A stretch of DNA of 64,000 bases from Rhea pennata (taxonomy: Eukaryota > Chordata > Aves > Rheiformes > Rheidae). How positions within the stretch are numbered: the first letter of the stretch is position 1; every line of letters begins with the position of its first letter. Location of the stretch: assembly GCF_028389875.1 (NCBI RefSeq), contig NC_084687.1, forward strand, positions 5,740,157 to 5,804,156, in the 5' to 3' direction. Positions 41,003 through 51,479 of the stretch are shown in pieces. Both the position numbers and the translations under genes were made by a program. The notes beneath the pieces were generated by a model, which ran no database searches, was not told the origin of the DNA, and saw only the letters and a list, made by a program, of their open reading frames with translations.

Positions 41003-41153
41003 CTGATCTATGTTCAATTGCTTAGAGTGTGGTGCTAAAAATGCCAAGGTCACGAGTTCAATCCCCATATGGGCCACTTGTTTGAGGGCTGGACTAGATG
41101 ATCTCCAGATGTCCCTTCCAACCTTACCAATTCTATGATTCTATGATTCTATG
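41003..41153 (+). mobile_element. tRNA-Ile-headed SINE with CR1 tail (TguSINE1-like)
   Basis: The head (about 41003-41077) matches a tRNA-Ile gene with anticodon AAT along most of its length. Visible pieces are TTAGAGTGTGGTGCTAAAAA, GCCAAGGTCACGAGTTCAAT and CCCCATATGGGCCAC. A box-B-like GAGTTCAATCC sits at 41054-41064. The body then switches to a CR1 3' end (CTGGACTAGATGATCTCCAG, CCCTTCCAACC) and ends in three ATTCTATG octamers (41130-41153). A tRNA head joined to a CR1 tail is the structure described for TguSINE1 in zebra finch. Box A is degenerate and the copy has several differences from a tRNA, so it is a moderately old insertion in the SLC26A9 first intron. Confidence 0.85.
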
Positions 41154-44100
41154 TTCACTGTATTTTACATAAGGAGCCGAATTCATCCCCGTGTAAGAGC
41201 TGGACATTCAGGGAAGCTGTAGCAGAGTGTAAATTCAGCCCTCTGTGTTTTAGGGAGAAAAATTTGATGCTCCAGAAATACTCTTTGATCCCTTCTCCAG
41301 CCCTTTTCTATCCCCCCTTCATGCACAAGGATATATACACACAGATCTCCTTGCCTGTTGCTTCTCAGATGATGGGGTCCAGAGGTCTAGCCGCTTTCAG
41401 TGCCTTCATGAAAAAGTATCTCTCCCAGCTCCATTACCCAAGAAAGGGTTATAAAAAGCAATTCTCCCCTACCCCATGAAGCAAGGTCTGCCTGAACAAG
41501 GCAAACACAGGTGCAAGGGTTTGGTTGCGACACGAGGACCAAGGTCTCAACTCTGGTTCCCCTGAATCAGTGCTTTCGGCACAGCGTCCACCATGACTCC
41601 CAGGGTCCCAGTCACAGCTCCAGCCGTAGGCGCCATGGAAGCCCCAGGGCACCACAGTGAAAGGGGCCAAGCCTCACAGGGTTGGGCAAGGAAGCCATCA
41701 CTGCCTCCACCTGAAATCTTTGCCATGCTTCCTTGCCAGGATGTGGCATAGTGAAGGGTGAGGTGGCTCTGAAGACACTTTGTGTAACCCAAGCCTACCA
41801 CAATCACTGCTAGCCACTTCTCACTTCCCTCTTGCGACACCAAAGCAAGGAGACAAAGATATAGGCTCCGCGGACAAGAGTGCAAATGCTCACCAGTCTT
41901 GGGTCAGAGGAGGGTTCCTCCTGGCTACTGACAAAATGCGAAGGCTGTTCCGTGGGTGAACGAAGTGGTGCCTACAGGCAGGACCGTGGGGAGCAGTGCT
42001 GGGTGCTGCCGTGCTGTGGTGCTCTCCCCCAGACTGAACTCTGCCCCACCTTGCCACTGCACACCCGGCTTTCCTCTCCTTTTCACGCCTATAGTGTTGA
42101 GCTGGGCTTGCAAAGCATACAGGCAGGAGGAAAAGGAGGTTTCTGCTGTCAGTCAGCTAAGGTATTTCAAAAGAATGTTATATAATTCACCCCCACTATC
42201 ATATGCTGATCAGCCTGGCGGATCCACCCCCCGCACTCTCATGTCATTCACTCTCTCTGGCCTTGTGTCATTGGAGACAGGCCAGGACCTGAATCCTGCT
42301 TCTGGGTCATACACATAGCTTGTCACCAAGGGACCCTCAGGGGCGTTCGTTCAGATTAACTTCTTCCGTTGGACCATTTAACAGGGCATATCTTTCTACA
42401 GGGTTAAAATCTCTTTGATCCATGTAGTTTTGTTTCAGCGTCAGCTCTGAATAGGCTCATCTGCAAACAAATTAAGTGATTCAGGAAGAAAGCACCTTTC
42501 ACTCATAAAGCCAGATCCACATTCTTGCATTTCTGGCACAAGTGTCTTGGTAAAAACATCTTTCCTAGAAATACAGCTATGTTGGTGAAGGGGAACAGGT
42601 GGAACCAGGTACTAGCGGTTGCATTTCAGAGGACTGAGCAATCAGCTGCAGGCTTTGTGACTGTGCGCTGAATACACACAAAATTTGGCCACCAGTTTTT
42701 ATGTTTTTTAACCTCTGCTATTTTGAAAGAGGCTAACTCTAGGAGAGCATATAGATCAATTATGAAACATATCCTATCCCAAAGAGGGCTTTTAGCTTCA
42801 GAAAAGGGAAAATGCCAAACATAACAAAGTTCAATACAGGCTGAGCTGTTTCAATCAGTTTCCCACGGACAGTATGCAGGTACCATCATGACAGCAGGCA
42901 GAATGAAAGCCAGAGAGCAAGCAAGAGCAAAGGAGGGTGAGAGGAACCAACAGGTACAAACTGGCCCTGTGTGACTGTGTCGAGGCACAGACTGAGCCAT
43001 ACATTGAGGGTGCAGAGGCAGGGAGGAGACATCTCTGCTTTCCTCCAGCTCCCACCTTCACATCTCATATTCAGACTATGCCATAACCTCAGCTTAAAAG
43101 TTCCCCCTCTGGAGCAGCCATCCTGTTCCTCCACTCCTGTCCTCTTGCCACAGAGCAGCTAGGCATTGAATCAATGTTTTCTTTTTTTGTTTAGATTAAA
43201 TATTTGGAGTGTTAAATAGGTGATTTCCATAAGGCAGATGGCCCTTTTCTTATTTTAAGCGACCCAGCCCAACACAGGCACTGGGCAGGAGCTCTGCACT
43301 GTACTCTTGTTCTGCTGTCGCTGGGCCAGTGCCAATGTTTGATGTACCACTTCACACGAGTTTCTAACCAAACTAGCTCTGCACTTGGTAACCAGAATAA
43401 TGAGATCTGCGGACATCTGCCAGTTACCAAATGTGAAGCCAAAGTGTTTGGCTCAAAGAGATTATATTAAGTAAAATGCCTGCATTCAGCAGACTGACTT
43501 TGATGCTCATTAACACCATGGTAAATGCGGCAAGTGCCATGGAGACAGGGGACCTGCTCTGCACTGACACCAGGGTAAATGAACCCAGGTTTGGCCCACT
43601 CTTGCTGTAATTTGTTTGATTAACCCACTTGCTCTCAACCCCACCCCAGCTCTCAGCACAGTTCCCTACTGAGGGAGGGCTGGGCTGGAGTAAGACGACG
43701 GGTGCAGGGTCTGGGGCAATGCAGTGTGGGCTGCCTCGCTGGCGCAGGCTTTGGTTGTGAGCTACTCCCTGCCACCAGCTGTGGTCTGAAAACTGCCAGC
43801 AGCAAAGCAACTCTGCAAGTGAAAAAATGCTGCATGATGGCTCTGGAGACCCAAAATACCTACTATATACAGCCCCAGTTCATAACCTTCCTCCGTGCCG
43901 CCTACCCATGCAACAGGAACTAATATGAAGACAACATTGGGGATGCAGCTATGGTCCCATCACCATCCTCTGAAAGCTGCCAACTGCCCTGCGCATGCCT
44001 GGTCTGCAGTCTCCTGGAGATGTCACCTTGCTGAGTGCAGTACTGTGGTGTTGGGAGCCAGGTTCCCAGCTCCTTGGCAGGCAGAGTGCAGTGTCTGACT

Positions 44101-45482
44101 TTAATAGCGTCTGAGTCTGTGCCCTGCAAAGTGGTGTGTCCTTCTCTCTAACCTCTTGCAGCTCCCTGTGTATGCAGAGCCATCAGGATGAGGAGGAGGA
44201 GATGTTTGAAAGTGGACTTAACAGAAGGAAAAGTGAAACTTCTGTGTCTGCCACCACCATGAGTCTGTGCTCTCCACATGCCTCTGACACAAGACCTGGC
44301 CCTTGGCCTTTGAAGAGCAGGTGGGCAATGCAAATCCCAAGGAATTAAAAAGTTTGCAGACTGCAACATTCTTGCACTGCCAGCAAATGCTTGCCCAAGA
44401 TGCCTGCTGCGAGCCCTCTCGTGCATACACTCCTTGCCCCAGTGGATCTGCTTTTAGAGAAGGAAAACAGCTGTGTCACCCAGCCCATCCTCTCCCAGAG
44501 TGGGAAGATGAAGAGCGTTTCCCTCCTGGGAAGCTCTGACCCATGGCAGAAATACCATGTAGCCAGCAACAAATTTCACTTCAAGGACTACTTCTCTTCA
44601 AGGGCAAGAAGAACAAGTCTCCAGGTTAAGTTTTCAGCTTGCTAAGAAGTAATGTGTGGATGAACTTAATCAGGGCAGAGAGGAAGGCATCCTCGCTTTG
44701 TGAACTGCCGTTTACAGCAATGGAAGAGGCTTACGGAGATCTTTTCTTGTATCTGTATTTGAAGAGTTCTGCCCAGACTGGACCTAAACATCCCATAAAA
44801 TGTCACAGGGAAGAGCTGGAGACCTTGTAGTCAGTCAGTGCTCAGCCTGGAAGCACTTCTTATTCCCAGCTTTCAAATTGCTTCCTAATTTTATAGCATG
44901 CATACAGCCATACATTCCTGCACAGTGATGTCCTGCGCACCAAAGAACCCCTCAGCCCTGTTAGATTCCTATATGCAACAAGTGTTCCTCTCCCATTTCC
45001 TACATGTTTCTTTCCATGTCTGTATGTACAAACTCTAATTTAGGCTGCAACATCCTTGGGGCAGGGACCACTTTATATATAGCCCTGTGAACAGAAAGTT
45101 GTTATGATAATAATAAAGATCCAGAGGGTCTCTAGTCACTGTTACTTCTCCTATACCATGCAAATTCATCCACAGATTTCAGCAGGAGCCAGCTAGGATA
45201 AGATGGTGGGATTTATTCTCATAGTTATTAATTCACATAGCTGGCTCTTCCAACCTCTCTTCATAAATCAAGCTCCTGGATCATTGGTGTTGCTAATTCC
45301 TGAGTAAATCTGCTGCTGTAAATCCTCTTTGCAAAAGCAAGAGGGAAAAAAAAAGAAGGGGGAAAAAAAAGAAGTACTAGTTCTTCAAATACTGAAACTC
45401 ACACCCAGTGGCTGTGCAACCAGAGTGTAAATCCCCCACGCCCACCCAGACAAAGAGCACGATTGTTGGAAGCTGGGCTTAC

Positions 45483-45585
45483 CTGCACCTCGCCGGGCGA
45501 AGAAAGGGCTGATTCTGTGAGGGGAGCTGCAGATGTGGCAAGAAAGCCCAGGCAGAGAGGTGCTCCCAAGGAGGTGTGCAGAGGT
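45483..45585 (-). other. SLC26A9: candidate non-coding exon 1 of SLC26A9
   Basis: A textbook donor on the minus strand, GAGGTGCAG|GTAAGCCC, lies at 45483/45482. Upstream by about 130 bases is a TATA-like ATTTATAAAT (45611-45620), which would place initiation near 45580-45590. The coding ATG of SLC26A9 is only 4-8 bases from its likely acceptor, so an upstream untranslated exon is required, and this is the best candidate in the interval. The support is sequence signals only. Confidence 0.5.
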
Positions 45586-45610
45586 CTGTGCTCAAATAAG
45601 CCAGTGAGTC

Positions 45611-45620
45611 ATTTATAAAT
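45611..45620 (-). promoter_or_regulatory. TATA box, probable SLC26A9 promoter
   Basis: ATTTATAAAT reads the same on both strands at its core and sits at the correct distance upstream of the candidate exon 1. The surroundings are not a CpG island, in contrast to the SLC41A1, PM20D1 and RAB7B starts. That fits a tissue-restricted epithelial gene. Confidence 0.5.
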
Positions 45621-45629
45621 CACCTCAGT

Positions 45630-48600
45630 CAAGGGGACCGAGGGCTGAGCTTGGCGCCTGATTGGCTTGTAGAAGGTAATTGCAAGCAAGTACACCCAGG
45701 CTAAGCCCAGGAGATAGCCAGAGGAGATAAGGAGAGATCTGAAGAGGGACAAGGGCTTTTTTGGATGTCCCCCTTCACCCCACCCCTTCCCTCTCAGGAC
45801 TGGGCTATTTGATCACCTTTGCAGGTCCCTCCGTGCACTGGGCTCTCCATGACAATAGCTCATATTCACTGTCATCCCCGGCCCCCCTCCCTCACCATAT
45901 TCAGACTCATGGAGGGAGAAGATGCTTTTGTTGACCTGGGCGAGTTTCCTGGCGCACTGGGTAGCGTCTCCCCAGCCTTTGTGTTCTGGCTGACTCTCAG
46001 CCTCCGAAAAGGACAATGGTGTGCATTGTGCCAGGTCCTGGACCCCTGGAGCTCAAGCTTTGAAGATGCGATTGGCAGGGGAAAGCAGTTTCTTTCTTAT
46101 TTCCAGGTTCAAAGGGATGAGAGGAGGGGAAAAGAGAGCAGAAGCCCCAGCTGTCTGTCAAGGAGAGAGCAGGCAGGCTCCCTACCTCTCGTGCCTCTCT
46201 GTAGGGAAGAGGTTGAAACACTCAATAGTTCGGTGATGTTCTAGTGCAGATAAAATTGGGCTATCTGTCATCAACCTTCCAGGCATGATCGCCAGGCAGG
46301 GTCAGGGAGGAACCACACCTGTGTCACGTGCTTGTTCAGTAGGAAAGTTTGACAAGTTCTTGAGATGCCCCTGGCAGTGAACACAAATGGAGAAGGGAGA
46401 CAGTGGGATGGGCCATCCAGGACCTGCTGACTTGGGAGCCAACCTTCAGAGATACCAATCAGCCTCCTTGCCCTGGAAAGTTACTAGTGTTTTGGGATAT
46501 GCAGCATTTAAATCTGAAAAAGGCACTGATGTGAAATGCATGTTGGTGGAGAGCAGCCCAATCGGACTAGGAGAAGGGGCTCACCCTGGCCTGCCCTTAC
46601 GTCCCTGGCCCATGCTGACACCACCTTGCAGAACTGTTTCCAGGCCCATGGATTCCTCTCCTTTCAGAAGAGGAGGTGCAGGAGCCGGGTGCTGGTCAGG
46701 ATGTTTTGTGTGGAGAGAGGGACATGGGGAGGGCAAGAGGACAGCAGAAATCACCAAAGGAATGGGCCACTAAAAGGAAGCTTTGGTGGGATATTTGCAA
46801 GTGAAGGAATTATCTTTCATGTTACGGTTGTCCCCAAAGACAGTTCAATATGAACTATTTGTAAAGGAAGGCTCTGCTGCCCTCCCTGCCCTGTGAAAAC
46901 CCAAAGTGCAGATCTAGGGTGAGTGGGAAGTGTCTTGTCTGACTGTCCTGAACTGCTGCGGCCCGTGAGCATTTGTTGGCCTGTGTGTGAACAATTGACG
47001 AGAAAAGGGAGAGGGGAGAGAGCAAAGAAATCACTTAGGGAGGAAGAAAGAAGGAAGGAGAAATGGCTGGGATGGGAGGAGGAGAGTGGCAATAATTTGG
47101 CACTTGCCCCTACAGTTTGGCAGAGGAAAAAAACTTTGGTACCTTACGTTGAACTGGACATCAGCGCTTCACACCATGAAACCCCATCTTACAGGAATCA
47201 GTCACAGTGTCCAGAGCATGTTGAAGAAGCATGCTGCCAGAGAGTGCCGGGGGAAAGGGGCTGATTCATTGCCATCTGAGAGACAGAGGTAATAATTGCC
47301 CAGCAGTTCTCCTGTAAATATCATTAATAACCCATATCACCTTTTTTAAAGGGCAGACTGATATGCAGGGAGCCCTTTGAAACGGAAACGCCTGACATGG
47401 AAGGAGGACTGCCAGCACAAGTGTGCGTAGTGGTCCTTGCTACAAAATAAATCCAGAGAAACCCAGAACACTAGCGCCCAAAGATCCCAACCAGAGAGTG
47501 GGATCCTGCTTGCAAGGCACATACAGAAAGAGGGGAAACAGAGTTCATGCTGCAGAGGCATTGCTGGCATTGCCAAGCTACCTGCACAAACAAGTAATGC
47601 CGAAGGGGATTTTTTTGTCTGCATCAAATTGGGCACTTTTCCCAGTAGAGGTCCACCAATGAAAGATTTTTTTTCCCTCATGTTTCTAAACCGACATCTC
47701 AGTGTGGGCAGAGCTGTGGAGCTGGAGAAGTGACCAGGGGCACTGAGAGTAAATGACTTGTTTGAGATCAGTATCTCAACTTGGAATAGGACCACAGTCC
47801 TGAATTTAAGTTCCCACTCTAATCACAGCCATCTGCCTTTGAAAAGAAGTAGCTGCCGAATAGAGGGGATCTACAGCCAGTCTGTGCATCCACAGCCCAG
47901 GGAGGGCTGGCGTTTTTGTCCTGAGCAAGGTAGGAGGCAGAGGAGACAGGTCTTGCCTCAAGGAGCACCCCAGCTCTGAGCTTGAAGAGCAATGTCAGAT
48001 TTACTTATATCCAGCTGGTATGAAAAGTAAAATCCCAAGGCTGGCACGGATGCCCACTGGATGAGTGAAAGAGGAACAGCTCCAGGCAAGGAAGTTGCAG
48101 ATGTCACTTCTCCTGCATGCTGGTTGCTGTTTGGGTCAGGTCCTGGACACTTACCTTGTGTAGGACCCAGCAAGGTAAGCAGTGGGGTTGCCAGGTCCAA
48201 CAGAATGTCTTCTGATCCCTGGCAGGCAGAGCAGTAAAATGCAGTTACATTGCGTTAGGCAAAAGAGCCTAAGGGACCTGGTGGTGCACTTGCTTGGGTC
48301 TTAATCTAAGACATTTTGGCAGGCCAGAGGTCCAGCTATTTGGGTTTCTTGCCTACCTAGCAGTGAGAAAACATGAGGCAGGTATCAGCTCAGTGCGAGA
48401 TAACCTACCCGCAGGGGCTGACTTGCATGAGCACCTTCAGGTTTGTTCTGTCCCCTTCAAGTCTAGAGGTCCCTCCTGCACAGGCCAACTCACCAGCCAT
48501 CTCCCTCTGTGTGGACATAGGTGAGCTCAAAGGAAGGGTTGATGGCTCCCCTTTCCAAGAGCCATCATTCCAAAGTCCCAGTGGGTGTGATCAGGGAATT

Positions 48601-51384
48601 GCTTTTAGTGAAAGACTTGCACTTGAAAGAATCCAGCTGTATACAGCCTCAGTGGTTCTTGGGCATTTCTTGTGACAGGAGGTGCAGTCCTGGTCAAACT
48701 CCAGTTTCAGTAACTATAAATCTAACTCAGATGCAGCCTCTTTCTGCTTCAGCAAAACATGCTGCTTGTGGGCCTAAGCCACTCTGCTGGGACTTGGGCC
48801 AGCAGTGGTCCATGCCAAATGCTGGCCAATGTGCAGGGTGCGTATGAGTGTCCAAGGAGCCCTCGGGGTTGTCCAGAAAGCAGAGATGTACTAGAAGATG
48901 GAAAAGAGAAACAGGGACTTCTCTGAGTCAAACATGGAGCCGTAAGTGTGCAGATTGCTGAGCTGTTTATCTTCTGCTCTGATAACAGCATACCAAGTGC
49001 TGGAATGTGTAGATTTATTTGCAGATGATTAATATTAGCAGATAGATTGCACTTAATGAGGGTAATAATTCAGTGGTAATTTACTGCTGGGAATGATGGG
49101 AAAGCTGTCTTGGAGCCATGAGGTGCAAGTCAGTGGGAGAAAGGCAGAGTGTCCTCCCAAGTGGAGGAAACTTGGTGGGACAGCCAGGCTTATTCTAGGG
49201 AGCTGTTGCTGGCAGTGGAACCTGCAGGCAGCCTCCCTCCCTGCCTCAGTTTTGCTTCTGGAGTTTCTTTCTGTTTTCAGATGGTTCTGCTAAGGAAAGG
49301 GGACTTGGGCGGTCAAAGGTGTGGATAGGAGTCATCTACCTCAGCTAAAGAGTAGGATGGAGATGCTACAGGTGGAGCAGGGCAACCTTTGTGGGCAGTG
49401 GAGGGAAGCTGGTGTTTCTAGATAGATCAGGAAGATCTTAGAAGGGCTGTTGCTCCACATGACTGTAAGCACAGGCTGAAGTGTCACTCAGAGTTCAATA
49501 CCTACTCTGGAAACTCTAAAGTTCAGTGGAATGACTCCAGTTTCTGTCCCTCTAGGAACTCTTGAAATCACTATTGCACCTCAGCCAGAGAGGAAATCAG
49601 AGATGGTGGGCTGCCAGATTCCTAAAACATTCAGGAATGAAGTGGACAAGCGAAGAGAAGAGAGTACAGAAAGAAAGGCTGGTAAGGTCAGAGAACCCCT
49701 ATTGAGAAGAGACATCAGGAACCAGGCCTTTTTGTTTCTGCTGTTCACAAAACTACAGGATGTGTAAAAACAAGATCTCCAGGTAAAACAGGAGTCTGTA
49801 TTAATGCATATGATGTAAAAAATGGGGAGTGCCCCAGCCCCGTTGCAAAGCAAGAGTCAGACCTTTCCAAGGGTGGGATGTTGTATGTGCCCCAGTGCGG
49901 TAGGGTGCACATGCTGGAGATGCTGATTTACCTGTTGCAAACAGAAGAGCTTGAACAGGGTTTGATACTTGCTGGACACCCACTGGGCTGAGCACAGAGA
50001 CTCAGTGCTGAGCCCAGGCCTGCTGGTGCCACAGGGCACACGTCATCCTTTGTTTGGAGTTTGCACAGCCTTTGGCACCTTTGTGCCCTGTGGTGCCAGG
50101 TGATTAAGAAGATGGATGAGTATTACTGATTTTTGTTAGGCTAGCTAATCTTTTCCACTGGTATGGTTCTTTCCGTGGTGCAAGGTAGCTTCCCTCACTG
50201 AGAGCCTGGGGGCAACCCAGGGGTAAAAAGCCAGAGATCCGTGGTGTTGCTGGTGGTGCCAGTGGAAAGCATGCGTGTGGTGCCAATGGAGTGAGCAGTG
50301 TCACCCACTTGATCTGTCTCTGGTCACCTGCACAAAGCCTGGCATGAGAGGTGACATTCCCAGGGCTGGTTATCACCATTTCCTTTTTGCCCAGGAATGC
50401 TCTCCTGGGCTTAGGCCCAGACACCACCTTTTCGCCGGTGCTGTTTTCCCATACGCTGTCTTGGCTGAGCCACCTGTCGGCAGTGGCCAGCTCCATGGTG
50501 CAAGGCAATGGAGACACAGGCCTCACTTGGAAGAGAAACCACAAACTATCTCAGCTGCCAGCTGTCTTAATGTTTCCGAGGCTTCCCCCTTCACTGCAGG
50601 GCCACTCAGTTGGCCTCACTGGCTGGCACAGGGGTCAAAAGATTTATCCAGGGAGGAATGAGGAACACAATGTCCTAGAGGGAGACAGCAGGATTATTTA
50701 CAACACCAAAATAAAGGATGGAATGCAGAAAGACATTGCAAGGCTCAAAGCTGTCCCTAATGGCTCAGCACCTCATGAGACATTTCGTGCAATTTATTTC
50801 ATGGTGTGAACTTAGAGCTGGGGAGAGGCACTGCAACTTTCAGGTTATCTACTGGCGGGAATTGCCATGTCCCATTTGCCTTTACAGCCTGCCTCAGCCT
50901 TTCAGGATCACCTCCCTCAAAGGCAAGAGAAGGAGTGGACTCCTGATGAGACAAGATCCCCTGCACATCACTCTCCAACAAGCCTTATCACTTCTGGTGC
51001 CTGCCCTTGTCTCCAAAGGGAGATCTCCTCATGGGAAAAGCACGACTAGAACAGTAGTGCTGTCATTAATGTGCTATCCAAGTGCATCTCTGAACTGAAG
51101 GTTTTTGAGTGTAAAATATCCTGGCTCAGGGAGGAGAGCACGTTCTCCTGGTCTCAGACAACTTTATGGAGTCTGATCTCCCTCTGTGGCAGAGCAGAGA
51201 GCTCCAGAGCAAGAATCACAGCAGCAAAGGACTGTGCCTGGTACAACACGGCAGACCTCTGGAGAGAGTCAGGGAGCACACTCAGGGACAGCTGGGCTGC
51301 GCGTGGCAGAAGCAGAGTTGTTTGTCCCAGAGGGAAACACTGCAAAGTGCTGAGACCGAAAGGTGTACTCTCCTGATTGTACTC
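45630..51384. other. intergenic spacer upstream of SLC26A9
   Basis: No exon with family resemblance was recognised on either strand. Open frames reach about 150 codons (for example 47346-47795 minus) but lack motifs or homology I can name. The only interpretable content is an ancient repeat remnant near 47730-47830. Unidentified regulatory DNA for SLC26A9 could lie here. Confidence 0.5.
47735..47830 (-). repeat. MIR/L3-like ancient repeat remnant
   Basis: The plus strand reads AAATGACTTGTTTGAGATCA, then TTGGAATAGGACCACAGTCC and TTCCCACTCTAATCAC. This parallels the inverted consensus of amniote MIR/L3-type elements (TTAAGTGACTTGCCCAAGGTC... TGGGAATAGAACCC... CTCTAACCAC). It is strongly diverged. 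Confidence 0.45.
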
Positions 51385-51475
51385 TTTTCAGCTCTGCCTC
51401 AAGTGACCTTGAGCAGGGGCTGTTATCTTATTTGTAACATGGGTGCAAGATAGCTGCCTTCTCTGAGGGAACACA
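51385..51475 (+). repeat. MIR-like ancient repeat remnant
   Basis: The pieces GCTCTGCCTCAAGTGACCTT, TTATCTTATTTGTAACATGG and TGCCTTCTCTGAGGGA follow the MIR order (TCTGCCACT... TGTGACCTTGGGCAAG... CATCTGTAAAATGGG... CTACCTC). A further short match, GTGGCCTTGGGCAACTCGTT, occurs at about 52170-52189. Confidence 0.45.
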
Positions 51476-51479
51476 AATG

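Larger units (their letters stand above)
37984..45482 (-). other. SLC26A9: long first intron of SLC26A9 (5' UTR intron)
   Basis: This stretch separates the candidate non-coding exon 1 (ending 45483) from the exon that holds the ATG at 37975. A possible acceptor, GATCTAG, lies just upstream of that ATG (about 37979-37985). No coding exon is recognised inside. It contains a MIR-like remnant (38291-38366) and a tRNA-headed SINE (41003-41153). An AT-rich segment near 45040-45115 contains CTTGGGGCAGGGACCA and a run of AATAATAAA-like bases, resembling an old retroelement 3' end. Confidence 0.55.

Noticed and set aside
41005-41077. Stand-alone tRNA-Ile gene
   Set aside because: The 5' part and box A are degenerate, the anticodon arm is altered, and a CR1 body with octamer tail follows directly, so it is a SINE head.
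45040-45115. Retroelement 3' end with CTTGGGGCAGGGACCA and AATAATAAA
   Set aside because: It resembles known amniote repeat tails, but the match is too short and diverged for a family call; mentioned only within the intron description.
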